DNA of 64,000 nt from Arcticibacter svalbardensis MN12-7 (GCF_000403135.1 NZ_AQPN01000103.1:16291-80290), one strand, 5' to 3'; numbered from the stretch's first letter, positions 54,891 to 64,000 are shown. Program-made: numbers and translations. Notes: generated by a model not told the origin, from the letters alone.

Positions 54891-55586
54891 ATGAAAAAAT
54901 TAGTCATATTAACAGGTGCCGGCATAAGTGCTGAAAGTGGATTAAAAACTTTTAGGGATTCTGACGGTCTTTGGGAAGGTTATAATGTGGAAGAGGTTTG
55001 TACTGCGGATGCCTGGCGACGTAATCCGGTTTTGGTTCAGACGTTTTATAATGACAGGCGGAAGGCGATAATTGATGCCTGGCCTAATGCTGCACATATT
55101 GCGTTAGCTCGTTTGCAGGAAAAATACGATGTTCAAATTATTACTCAAAACATAGATGATTTGCATGAAAGGGCAGGGTCGAAATCTGTGACGCATTTGC
55201 ATGGGTTGATTACCAGGTCACAGTCTAGTTTAAATTCTGCAAAAACATATCCGTTGGATGGTTGGGAGATTAAAATGGGTGATGTTGGTGAGGATGGCTC
55301 TCAGCTAAGACCGCACGTGGTGTTCTTTGGGGAGGCTGTTCCGATGCTGGAGAAGGCAATTGAGATTTGTGCTCAGGCAGATATTTTTGCTGTTATTGGA
55401 ACTAGTTTGGTGGTTTATCCGGCTGCCGGGTTAGTTGATTATGTGCCAAAGGGGATTGTTAAGTATATTGTTGATCCTAATGTTCCGCTTGGGAAGGGGA
55501 AGGGGTTTATTGTTATTCAGGAGAAGGCAACTGTGGGGGTGGTTGAGATGGTGAGGGAGTTGATGGGGGAGATTACTTTGCAATGA
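54891..55586 (+). CDS. cobB: CobB-type NAD-dependent protein deacylase (sirtuin), no zinc cysteines
   Basis: A 231-residue sirtuin from the ATG at 54891; an upstream in-frame ATG (54738) overlaps the divergent FUSC gene and adds no domain. NAD site GAGISAESG (9-17) and TFRD, QNID (86-89) and catalytic His in LHG (H104). The Tyr-x-x-Arg pair (Y53, R56 in FYNDRR) marks SIRT5/CobB-like enzymes that remove succinyl or malonyl groups. The four zinc cysteines usual after the catalytic His are absent, a variant found in several Bacteroidetes sirtuins. Single gene. Confidence 0.9.
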   Translation: MKKLVILTGAGISAESGLKTFRDSDGLWEGYNVEEVCTADAWRRNPVLVQTFYNDRRKAIIDAWPNAAHIALARLQEKYDVQIITQNIDDLHERAGSKSVTHLHGLITRSQSSLNSAKTYPLDGWEIKMGDVGEDGSQLRPHVVFFGEAVPMLEKAIEICAQADIFAVIGTSLVVYPAAGLVDYVPKGIVKYIVDPNVPLGKGKGFIVIQEKATVGVVEMVRELMGEITLQ

Positions 55587-55712
55587 TGCAAATCAAAATA
55601 GCTACATTCTTATCACCCAATTAATCAGCATGATGTAAATTATTTTATTAAAGATTGTTAAATAAGATCTCCATGTAGCAATAGCAATGTAACAATAGTT
55701 TGTGATAGTCGA

Positions 55713-55769
55713 ATTGAAATAAGAATCTAAAACTAATGATGTCACATGCTTTTAGTATTAGATTTCAAT
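55713..55769. repeat. Interrupted inverted repeat
   Basis: ATTGAAA (55713-55719) and TCTAAAACTAA (55726-55736) are mirrored by TTAGTATTAGA (55752-55762, one mismatch) and TTTCAAT (55763-55769). Too AT-rich to be a good terminator; possibly an operator. Confidence 0.4.
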
Positions 55770-55822
55770 ATTCTTGCCTTTCAATAAAAAAGTGTTAAAT
55801 AAGGGGATTAAATTTAAGTTTA

Positions 55823-55852
55823 TTTGAAAGAAGGATATTAAATTTAATTTTG
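55823..55852 (+). promoter_or_regulatory. Candidate Bacteroidetes promoter for the DUF262 operon
   Basis: TTTG (55823-55826), an 18-base spacer and TAATTTTG (55845-55852) agree with the TTTG / TAnnTTTG consensus. Transcription would start about 80 bases before the ATG at 55939. Confidence 0.5.
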
Positions 55853-55938
55853 CCGACTTTGAGTAAAAGTCCATTTTATAAGTACATTCGTACTAGATTT
55901 AGATAGAAACATAAAGCGCTTTAAATTCCTACCGATTC

Positions 55939-58900
55939 ATGGAGATAAGAGAAATATTTGAAAATTTGATTAAAATAGAAGCAAAAGTAATGTCTATTGA
56001 AAGTCTTTTTAATAATCCTGATCGAGTAAAGAAAACAAATTATAAACCATTTTATCAAAGAAACTACGTATGGGATGATGAAAAGGCAAGCTATTTTATT
56101 GAAAGCATTTTACTCGGGACTGAAATTCCACCGTTGATTTTTTTTCGAAGTAAGGATCACGTAGAAGTTATCGATGGACGCCAGCGTTATCAAACGATTC
56201 TGAGATTTAAGAATAATGACTTTAAGTTAAAAAAAATAGGTTTAAGAAAGCTTGAAAATATTGGTATTGCAAATAAGTTATTCAAAGACATCGGCCATAA
56301 ATACGAAGATTTATTTTGGGATACTAAATTACGAATAATAGAATTTAGCTTCCATACCAAAAGTCCCATTAACGACGAGATCGAAGAAGTCGTAAAAAAG
56401 GAAATTTTCAAGAGGTATAATTCCGGAATAACTCCATTGAAGCAACCGGAGATTGATAAAGCTATTTATTTTGAAGATGATCTAAACACCTTTATTAAAG
56501 GAAAATTGAAATCAGACCAAGTACTATACAATGACATATCAAGGCTCTTACATTTCGAAAAGACAAATACAGAAATAATTCTGAAGAAAATCAGGCAACT
56601 TCTAGTACAACATCAAATCCCTATAAAATACTACGCAGTAAAAAAAGATACGGTTATATCAAAATATTATGAATTTCTCTTTTCAAAAATCACTGAGGAA
56701 GAAATACAAAGTCTATTCAATAGCTTTATAGAGAAGATCAATTTACTTAAGAAAATTAAGTACATGATTGATAACCAAATGTTAACCTATAATAGGCTAA
56801 TGTCAGAATGCTTGTTTTGGGCTTTTTCGATAATGGAAGCTGAAGGACTATTATTAACATCATTGAATAAAGATATTCTTAAAGAACTTGTTTACTACAT
56901 TAAAGAGCATATGGAAGCCTTCGAAATGGATCGGAGTTCGTTTTCAAAGGAGCTTCATAATAGATATCTTATAACTTCAGATTTTTTTTCCGGTAAATTC
57001 GACATAAATTTTAATATTTACTTGCAAACTAGTTCTGACTTTAAAGAAAAAGATAAACATATAAGTTTAGCCGAAGAAGAAGGTGTTAGCTTTGATGAAC
57101 TAAGAATAAATAAACCAGAGCCTTCCACTACCGCAATTTTAGACATATGCCGGCAGATGACAAGACAGAGATTTTTGATTCGCCCCCCCTACCAAAGAAA
57201 TGAGGTTATAAATAAAAAGAAATCCTCATCAATTATTGAAAGTATATTGCTCGGTATAAAATTACCTCCAATTTTTGTTTATAAAAGAGAAGATGATATT
57301 TCGGAAGTACTTGATGGCCAGCAAAGATTGCTATCGATTTTGGGATTTATTGGCAAACCTTATTTGGATGAGAATAATAAAACCAGAAACTCTGATAAAA
57401 ATGGTTATTCTCTTAGTTTAAAAAATGGAATCTTAAAGAATTTACATGGAGACACGTTTGAACAGCTTAGTCAGGAAGAGAAAGATAAAATTATAAATTA
57501 TGACTTATGGATAATCGAAATTAGTCAAAAAAACAATTCTAATTTCGAGCCTATAGACTTATTTATCCGTTTAAATAATAAACCATATCCGATAAAGGAA
57601 GACACATTTGAAATGTGGAACTCCTACATTTCTCGTGATATAGTGCAAACTATAAAAACTATTTATAGAAACAATAAAGACTGGTTTTATTTTAGAAAAA
57701 ATAACTCTAGGATGGAAAATGAGAATATTTATACCGCACTCGCTTTTTTGCAATTTAGATCAAACTCTACTGATGACGGGAATGTCACGAAAGATCTAGA
57801 TATATATAGAATTGTGGACAAAATTAATCTTCGTCTGAAATCTAAAAACGAGATCACCAAAGTATTAGAAGATAGTGAATTCAAAGATGAGTTTATAACT
57901 GCTAGTGACGATTTAGAGTTTAACTTTCTAAAAACACTAAAGGAACTTATTTCAGACGGACCTGATACTCCTAATATTAACCTTAATAAAAATCTTGATA
58001 ATATTTTTAACGTCGAGAATGGAAGAAGAACCCAACAGAGTTTCTACGCACTATGGTATTTCTTAAACAATATCCCATTTGAAATTGTAATTCAAGAGAA
58101 AAGTGCCATGAGAATAAGGTTGGGGCAACTTTTTAAATACATGTCTGGGATTGAAAGTAAAAAAGCTTTTGATGAAATGGTAGAAAAGTTCAATTTTGAT
58201 TTTTCTTCAAGAAGCGATCGTCCGTTAAATTTTAATACTGGCAAATTAATTGAATATGTTGCATTTGGAAATGTAACTATCTCATTTCAAGGTGTTAATC
58301 CTGTAATGTCAACAAAGAATAATGCTTTTGAAAATACTGAAGATTTTGCTCTATTAAATAAAGTTAGATTTCAAAATCTTAAGCTAGTCGTCGAAGAATT
58401 TGTTAATGTGACTTTAGAAGAGAAAGAGATTTTGCATGAATTCTCAGAGCAAAAAGGCAAAATTCTAGTTAGTAAAAATGCTAATCAACCTGGACGATTA
58501 ACTGCAGCTTATTATGATGGTAAGGGAATCTTTACAAGTTACATTTTGTGTGTATCTGCGGTTCGTTACGGCTTTGCGGCCAAATACTTGATAGCAATAA
58601 TCAGTAGTAGATATACTTATAATAAACTAGGAAAATATTTTGTCTTTTTGAATCAAAATGAGTCAAGACAGCTTTCATTGACTCAGCTACGGGAAATTCC
58701 CGTGCCAAGGATTTCGTCCATAAAACAAAGACCATTCATCATTATCGTTGACTATATGCTTGTAAGTGATATTAGGATTCAAGTGTATTTGTTCTTTCAA
58801 CGAATTCTTGATGCTATGGTATATGAGTTGTTCCTAGGGGATACTTTGAAGGAAGCAAATGCAGATTTGTTACAATATTTAGTACATCTTCCTGAATTAA

Positions 58901-59034
58901 AAAATGACGAGCAAAGTAATAAGGAAATGGTAGAATCTGTTTATAATTCGCTAAGTAGTGTTGATCATCCAGTGAGTGCTTCTTTGTTGAAAATACTTAA
59001 TATCAATGAAATTATTTTGATAGAAGCCATATAA
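55939..59034 (+). CDS. Double-DUF262 protein with C-terminal TaqI/Eco57I-like target-recognition domain
   Basis: A 1031-residue cytoplasmic protein. DUF262 copy 1: FYQRNYVWDD (38-47), SILLGTEIPPL, VIDGRQR (77-83). DUF262 copy 2: PPYQRNEV (416-423), SILLGIKLPPI, VLDGQQR (457-463). DUF262 domains bind or hydrolyse nucleotides in GmrSD-type modification-dependent restriction. No HNH/DUF1524 nuclease is visible. Instead residues about 800-1020 read like the C-terminal specificity domain of type IIG enzymes: YLIAIISSRYTYNKLGKYF, LREIPVPRIS (916-925), ILDAMVYELF (about 955-964) and a final DHPVSASLL. Its stop overlaps the ATPase start by one base. Likely defence protein; the exact action is unknown. 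Confidence 0.8.
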   Translation: MEIREIFENLIKIEAKVMSIESLFNNPDRVKKTNYKPFYQRNYVWDDEKASYFIESILLGTEIPPLIFFRSKDHVEVIDGRQRYQTILRFKNNDFKLKKIGLRKLENIGIANKLFKDIGHKYEDLFWDTKLRIIEFSFHTKSPINDEIEEVVKKEIFKRYNSGITPLKQPEIDKAIYFEDDLNTFIKGKLKSDQVLYNDISRLLHFEKTNTEIILKKIRQLLVQHQIPIKYYAVKKDTVISKYYEFLFSKITEEEIQSLFNSFIEKINLLKKIKYMIDNQMLTYNRLMSECLFWAFSIMEAEGLLLTSLNKDILKELVYYIKEHMEAFEMDRSSFSKELHNRYLITSDFFSGKFDINFNIYLQTSSDFKEKDKHISLAEEEGVSFDELRINKPEPSTTAILDICRQMTRQRFLIRPPYQRNEVINKKKSSSIIESILLGIKLPPIFVYKREDDISEVLDGQQRLLSILGFIGKPYLDENNKTRNSDKNGYSLSLKNGILKNLHGDTFEQLSQEEKDKIINYDLWIIEISQKNNSNFEPIDLFIRLNNKPYPIKEDTFEMWNSYISRDIVQTIKTIYRNNKDWFYFRKNNSRMENENIYTALAFLQFRSNSTDDGNVTKDLDIYRIVDKINLRLKSKNEITKVLEDSEFKDEFITASDDLEFNFLKTLKELISDGPDTPNINLNKNLDNIFNVENGRRTQQSFYALWYFLNNIPFEIVIQEKSAMRIRLGQLFKYMSGIESKKAFDEMVEKFNFDFSSRSDRPLNFNTGKLIEYVAFGNVTISFQGVNPVMSTKNNAFENTEDFALLNKVRFQNLKLVVEEFVNVTLEEKEILHEFSEQKGKILVSKNANQPGRLTAAYYDGKGIFTSYILCVSAVRYGFAAKYLIAIISSRYTYNKLGKYFVFLNQNESRQLSLTQLREIPVPRISSIKQRPFIIIVDYMLVSDIRIQVYLFFQRILDAMVYELFLGDTLKEANADLLQYLVHLPELKNDEQSNKEMVESVYNSLSSVDHPVSASLLKILNINEIILIEAI

Positions 59035-60956
59035 TGATAACTCCTTTAGTATCGTTTAATATAATAAAACGAATTACGTCGATCGCAATTAATAATTTTA
59101 GGGGATACTATGGTAAATATGATGTCATAGAGCTTACTCAAGGTCAAAACCTATTAATTTATGGCGAAAATGGAAGTGGTAAAAGCTCCCTTTTTAAGGC
59201 ACTAAATGATTATTTTTCAAGTTCAAGAAATACTTCTGTCAGTTATGTAAAGAATCGTCATGATACCATGAACGATGGGCAGATCAGATTGTCTTTCGGT
59301 GAGTTTGATTCTAACTTCAAAAAGTTACCTATACCGAATCAGCTATTTCAGTTCGGAAGTTTATTGAGCAATCATAAAATTCCCTTTATTCAAAATGCAG
59401 CCTTAACAAAGGGATTCTTGGATTATACTGATTTATTAAATGTGTATTTACATGATGAGGAAGAGCCTAACTTATTTAAGTTGATTGTACTTAAGCTCTT
59501 GGGAAACCACATTCCGATTAGTTCTGGTGGGAATTTTCGATTTGGTGAAAGATGGATAAAGCTGCAAAGAAATTTAACGAAGGATGCTTATACAAGGAAT
59601 GATCGATGCCATCGGGATGCGCTTGATGAATTACCTATTTTTCAAGCTCACTTAACTAACACATTAAATGAAGTTTTTGTTGAACTAAATAGATTATTAA
59701 CGTCATATTTTCCTGATCTTAAGATCAGACTGAGCTTCAACTTAAAAGACCTAGAATTCAATTACGGAACAAAAAGGAACTGGCATACAACTGCTGATCT
59801 TAGACTGAAGATCACAAAAGATGAAATTCTAATTACAGGCAATTATCGTGACTATTTAAATGAAGCTCGATTATCTGCATTTGCTATTTGTTTATATCTC
59901 GCATCATTAAAAAAAAATCCTTCAAATTTGGAATTGAAGATTTTGTATTTAGACGATGTCTTTGTTGGGCTTGATGCTGGCAACCGCTTACCTATATTGA
60001 GTATATTGCTTGAAGAATTTTCAGATTATCAGATTTTCATTTCTACTTACGATAGACACTGGTTTGAACTTGCCAACCGATTTTTTGAAATTAATAGGCC
60101 AAACAAATGGATAACGGTTGAGATGTATGTAGGTTCTGACCATGTCAACAATAATGAAATCACAAAGCCGATTATTATAGTTGGAGAAACCAATTATCAG
60201 AAAGCAGTCGGGTTTCTACACAATAGAACAAAGCCTGACTACCCTGCAGCTGCAAACTATTTTAGAAAGGCTTTGGAACAACTAATTACTGATTATCTTC
60301 CTAAGTGGGAATTGGCTGACTCAGACTTCGTTCAAATCCCTGCTTTTCAATTAACCACTTTGGTGCATAGAACTAGGGATTTCTTAAATAGATCAGGAAC
60401 GGACACTACATCCATTACGAAAATCATTAGTTTGTTACATGCCTTGTTGCACCCATTATCTCATTTTGAGATATCATCGCCTATTTATAAGGCAGAATTG
60501 ATATTAATAGAAGGTAATTATTCAAGATTGAAAGAGTTATTGATAGACATGCAAATTAGCGAAAATTACAGGTGTTGTCTAGAACAAGGTACTAGAATAC
60601 GAATGACCATTGCGATTGATTCAACTTCAAACCATTTCGCTTATTATGATTTAATAATAAAAGATTCAATAACAATTCAATATGTAGCTGAATCTACACC
60701 TATAATGTGCTCTTGTCGGTGTTATACTGAAAGGTGTTCAGGAGTAAATGGTACTAAACAATATGTAACTTTCAATCCAAAGAAAACTGATCCGACTTTT
60801 AATTACGACTCTTTAGAAATTGCGTACAATAAAGTCCATGAATACCTATGCTCTGTTTATACCCCATTTCCCAAATTACTTAATTATATTGACTCAATGG
60901 AATATCATGAAGGTATCAATTGGGTGCCATTGAGTGCACGTATTGTTTGGGAATAA
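59034..60956 (+). CDS. RecF/SMC-like AAA ATPase, partner of the DUF262 protein
   Basis: A 640-residue ABC-type ATPase. Walker A GENGSGKSS (44-52), signature-like LNEARLSA (275-282), Walker B ILYLDD (303-308), then a STYD switch (337-340). The coiled-coil insertion is short. The C-terminal third is helical (NYFRKALEQLITDYL, LLHALLHPLSHFE) and ends with a Cys-rich MCSCRCYTERCSG segment that could bind a metal. It is not a GajA- or OLD-type protein, because I see no Toprim residues. Start and upstream stop share a base (TAATG), so equal production with the DUF262 protein is expected. Confidence 0.8.
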   Translation: MITPLVSFNIIKRITSIAINNFRGYYGKYDVIELTQGQNLLIYGENGSGKSSLFKALNDYFSSSRNTSVSYVKNRHDTMNDGQIRLSFGEFDSNFKKLPIPNQLFQFGSLLSNHKIPFIQNAALTKGFLDYTDLLNVYLHDEEEPNLFKLIVLKLLGNHIPISSGGNFRFGERWIKLQRNLTKDAYTRNDRCHRDALDELPIFQAHLTNTLNEVFVELNRLLTSYFPDLKIRLSFNLKDLEFNYGTKRNWHTTADLRLKITKDEILITGNYRDYLNEARLSAFAICLYLASLKKNPSNLELKILYLDDVFVGLDAGNRLPILSILLEEFSDYQIFISTYDRHWFELANRFFEINRPNKWITVEMYVGSDHVNNNEITKPIIIVGETNYQKAVGFLHNRTKPDYPAAANYFRKALEQLITDYLPKWELADSDFVQIPAFQLTTLVHRTRDFLNRSGTDTTSITKIISLLHALLHPLSHFEISSPIYKAELILIEGNYSRLKELLIDMQISENYRCCLEQGTRIRMTIAIDSTSNHFAYYDLIIKDSITIQYVAESTPIMCSCRCYTERCSGVNGTKQYVTFNPKKTDPTFNYDSLEIAYNKVHEYLCSVYTPFPKLLNYIDSMEYHEGINWVPLSARIVWE

Positions 60957-61117
60957 AAAATTGGGGCACTTAAATTTGCACCATTCAAGAGACTGTAAAG
61001 TGAAGCTCTGAATACCGAATACTGAACCCTAAATAGAATCTTAAATCAATCATAAGTCGATTTAAGTATATACCTTTAGCAACTTGCGATAATATCTTAA
61101 ACTTTATTAAATAATCT

Positions 61118-63864
61118 ATGGCATTAAGTTGGAATGAAATTAATGATAGAGCGTTTGCTTTTTCCAAAGAATGGGCGGGTACATCTAATGAAGAAGCAGA
61201 TGCCAAACCATTTTTAGACGCTTTTTTTTATGTTTTTGGAGTATATCGCAATCGTGTAAGTTTTTTTGAACATAGAGTTAAAAAGCTTGATAATTCAAAC
61301 GGTTATATTGATTTACTTTGGAAAGGTGTTATCGTTATCGAAATGAAAAGCCTTGGTAAAAATCTTGATAAGGCTTTTATTCAGGCTAAAGAATATATTC
61401 ATGGGCTTAAAGAGCATGAAGTTCCCAAATATGTATTAGTTTCAGATTTTAATACCTTCAGGTTATTTGACACCGAAGAAGACAAAACTATCGAATTCAT
61501 TTTGGCAGATTTTGTGAGTCATGTAAAGCATTTTGGATTTATTGCAGGCTATCAGAAACATGTCTATAAGGAACAAGATCCGGTAAACATCAAAGCTGCT
61601 GAATTAATGGGCAAACTGCATGATAAACTTAAATTTATTGGATATGATGGTCATCCTTTAGAGGTCTATTTGGTTAGGTTATTATTTTGTCTATTTGCAG
61701 ATGATACTACCATTTTTGATAAAGATATATTTAAAGAATTTATAGAGTTTCGAACAACTGCGGACGGCAGTGACCTTGCAGCTAAATTGAGTGAACTGTT
61801 TTTTATTCTTAATACACCAATAGAGAACAGGCTTAAAATAGTTGATGAATCGTTAAATGCTTTCCCTTATGTAAATGGAAAATTGTTTGAAGAACCTTTG
61901 CCTCATGCTGCTTTTGATAGTCAAATGCGTACAATATTAATAGAATGTTGTGGGCTAAATTGGGGGGCTATCTCTCCTGCAATCTTCGGATCAATGTTTC
62001 AAAGTGTAATGAATCCAATTGAACGCAGAAATCTGGGGGCGCATTACACAAGTGAAAAAAATATTTTAAAACTGATCAAGCCGCTATTTCTAGATGAATT
62101 ATATATCGAATTTGAGACCGTTAAATTAAGCAAGAACAAGTTAAACGAATTTCATAAAAAAATCAGCACTTTAAAATTTCTTGATCCAGCTTGTGGCTGT
62201 GGGAACTTTTTGGTGATTACTTATAGAGAATTACGGTTGTTAGAACTTTTAATTTTAAGATGCTTATATAAAAACCAGTTAGCAACTAGCATAGAATCAA
62301 TTGTTTGGTTGAATGTTGATATGATGTATGGCATAGAATATGAGGAATTCCCTGCGAGAATAGCTGAAGTTGCGATGTGGCTTATTGACCATCAAATGAA
62401 TATGGCCATAAGTAATGAATTTGGAAGCTACTTTATTCGTTTACCTTTAAAGAAAGCTGCAAATATTATCAATAAAGATGCATTAGCCTTTAACTGGCAA
62501 GAGTTGGTATCTAATGAAGAATTAGATTATATTTTAGGCAATCCTCCTTTTATTGGTTCTAAAATAATGAAGCCTTTTCAGAGGGAACAAATTGCCAGCG
62601 AGTTTGACCACAAACAAGGAAGTGGTGTTTTGGATTACGTTACAGGTTGGTACCTTAAGGCGGCAAAGTACATTCAAAATACCAAAATAAAGGTTGGGTT
62701 TGTTTCAACAAACTCAATTGTTCAAGGGGAGCAACCTGGAATACTTTGGAGTCAAATGTCTAAATATAATACAAAGATTTTATTTGCACATAAAACCTTC
62801 AAATGGCAAAATGAAGCAAAAGGAAATGCAGCGGTATTTTGTGTGATAATATGTTTTGCGAATTATGATAGCAACAATAAAATTATATATGAGTACGATG
62901 ACATCAGAGGCGAACCACATGAAGTACATGTGAAAAATATCAATCCATATTTGGTTGATGCTAAAGACACTTTACTTTTCAAACGAAGAAGACCATTATG
63001 TAATGTACCTGAGATTTCATTTGGAAATATGCCTAATGATGGTGGTTTTTTTTATTTACAGATGAGGAAAAGGTCGACTTTCTTATACTTGAACCTGAAG
63101 CAAAAAATTACCTCAGGGAATTAGTAAGTGCACATGAGTTTTTGAATGGTTATAAACGATGGTGTCTTTGGTTAGTGGATATAGACCCGAATAAATTACA
63201 AGAACTCAAAGAGATTGAGAAAAGGGTCAAAAAAGTGAAAAATATTAGAAGTGAAAGTACGAGGGTCACTACGCAAAAATTAGCGGACTATCCACAATTA
63301 TTTGGTGAGATTAGGCAACCTAAATCCAATTACATTTTGATTCCAAGACATTCTTCTGAAAACCGCAAATACATTCCTTTAGGTTTTTTAACCCCAGATT
63401 TTATAGTAAGTGATAGCTGTCTTTCTATTGATAATGCCTCTATTTATCATTTTGGAATACTACATTCAGAAATGCATATGGCTTGGGTAAAATCAACTTG
63501 TGGAAGAATAAAAAGTGACTTTCGATATTCAAATGAAATCGTTTATAACAATTTTCCATGGCCGAAAGAAAATGATAAAAATGCAATAGCCATTGAATCT
63601 GCCGCTCAACATATTTTAGATGTCAGGCAAGAATTTAGCTCCAATAGTTTATCTAGTTTGTATGATCCTTTAATAATGCCTCCTAAGTTAATTAAGGCCC
63701 ATAAAGCTCTTGACAAAGCCGTTGATCTAGCTTATCGGAAACAACCTTTCTTAAATGAGGCAAATCGGGTAGTCTATCTTTTTGACTTGTATGAAAAATA
63801 TTCGGCAGATTTGTTTTCAACAGGTATAATAATTAAAAAAGTTAAGGCATCAAAATTAATATAA
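61118..63864 (+). pseudogene. MmeI-like type IIL restriction-modification enzyme, frame broken at a T8 tract
   Basis: The first part (61118-63124) has an N-terminal nuclease motif, D65 and ExK at E75/K77 (IDLLWKGVIVIEMKS), a helical spacer, and AHYTSEKNI (308-316). The N6-adenine methylase motifs I (LDPACGCGNF, 355-364) and IV (GNPPF, 474-478) follow. It ends soon after an eight-T run (63046-63053). The second part (63142-63864, readable from 63055) carries the recognition domain and tail (FLNGYKRWCLW, LPWPK-like NNFPWP). One more T would restore a 915-residue enzyme typical of the MmeI family. This may be a phase-variable off state, a recent mutation or a sequencing error. It probably cuts unmodified DNA near an asymmetric site when on. 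Confidence 0.85.
63046..63053 (+). repeat. Poly-T (8) tract at the frameshift of the MmeI-like gene
   Basis: Eight consecutive T directly after GGTGG. Nine would keep the reading frame (codons GGT GGT TTT TTT TTA TTT ACA). It is the only place between the two halves where a single-base change joins the frames smoothly. Confidence 0.85.
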
Positions 63865-63965
63865 ACAAAAGACAATATACAAGCCACCTTTGTAATCGGC
63901 ATCAAGGGATGATCGCAATTATAAATTAAGAGTGTTTTTTTTGTATTTATAGTTGTTTTTTTAAT

Positions 63966-63980
63966 ATTCGCGAATGCGAA
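63966..63980. repeat. Short palindromes at the window end
   Basis: ATTCGCGAAT (63966-63975) is a perfect palindrome, and TTCGC-GAAT-GCGAA (63967-63980) is an overlapping inverted repeat. They lie in the AT-rich stretch after the MmeI-like gene and could be an operator for a gene outside the window. Confidence 0.35.
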
Positions 63981-64000
63981 ATTTAGTATTTCTTCTTTAT

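Larger units (their letters stand above)
55587..55938. other. AT-rich intergenic region before the defence island
   Basis: About 350 bases without a coherent reading frame. It contains an imperfect inverted repeat (55713-55769), two copies of ATTAAATTTAA and a good candidate promoter (55823-55852) for the gene at 55939. Confidence 0.5.

Noticed and set aside
55939..59034. Plain GmrSD-type (type IV) restriction protein
   Set aside because: GmrSD needs a DUF1524 HNH nuclease; no His-rich HNH motif is visible, and the C-terminus reads as a specificity domain instead.
59034..60956. Gabija GajA / OLD-family nuclease or PARIS AriA
   Set aside because: No Toprim-like Glu/Asp motifs are seen after the ATPase core, and the expected partner genes (UvrD-like helicase, DUF4435) are absent.
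61118..63864. BREX PglX methyltransferase
   Set aside because: The N-terminal D...ExK nuclease motif and MmeI-like layout fit type IIL better, and no other BREX genes are in the window.
1..64000. tRNA, rRNA, CRISPR arrays, insertion sequences, integrase/att sites
   Set aside because: None was recognised. No regularly spaced repeats, transposase motifs or cloverleaf-like genes were seen, although an island-like composition change occurs near 55.6 kb.

Overview
The window looks like a chromosomal segment of a Sphingobacteriaceae-type Bacteroidetes (Pedobacter or a close relative). This is inferred from SusC/SusD and FecR/ECF-sigma gene sets, many lipoproteins with a short lipobox, TAnnTTTG-like promoter boxes, AT-rich DNA, and DUF6266-type proteins. 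No rRNA, tRNA, CRISPR array or transposase was seen.

Region 1 (1-25991), surface polysaccharide cluster, all on the + strand. It holds the end of a Wzx-type flippase, two DegT/StrS sugar aminotransferases, a PglC-type initiating phosphoglycosyl transferase, a Wzy-like polymerase, two GT2 and four GT4 glycosyltransferases plus one divergent candidate, two asparagine-synthase-like amidotransferases (the second frameshifted at 14293-14296), a UDP-glucuronate 4-epimerase-like protein and a PL1 pectate-lyase-like lipoprotein. A modification block follows (two paralogous FemAB/GNAT-like proteins flanking a PhyH dioxygenase, a DegT-fold protein and a RimJ-type acetyltransferase), and then a PglF/WbpM-type 4,6-dehydratase. 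Together they suggest a Wzy-dependent polymer containing uronic acid and acylated amino sugars, possibly amidated, with its own lyase.

Region 2 (26344-29324): a PI-PLC-like secreted enzyme and a convergent calcineurin-like phosphoesterase, both phosphoester hydrolases.

Region 3 (29488-49813): two ECF-sigma/FecR regulated outer-membrane loci. The first seems to have been split: the sigma gene (29488) is separated from FecR-SusC-SusD (33648-39661) by gene remnants and two tandem minus-strand lipoproteins. The second is intact: sigma-FecR-Oar-like TonB receptor-NPP phosphodiesterase-second Oar-like receptor. Strong hairpins lie between FecR and receptor at both loci.

Region 4 (49814-55586): a structured non-coding stretch, a VOC protein, a DUF6266 pair, a HigBA toxin-antitoxin module with a palindromic operator, an NTF2-like lipoprotein, a FUSC-type membrane protein and a zinc-less sirtuin.

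Region 5 (55939-63864), visibly more AT-rich: a probable defence island. A 1031-aa protein joins two DUF262 domains to a C-terminal domain resembling the target-recognition domain of TaqI/Eco57I-type enzymes. It overlaps by one base a RecF/SMC-like ATPase. Next comes an MmeI-like (type IIL) restriction-modification gene interrupted at an eight-T tract, a plausible phase-variation switch. The DUF262-DUF262-TRD plus ATPase pair is the best candidate here for an undescribed system.
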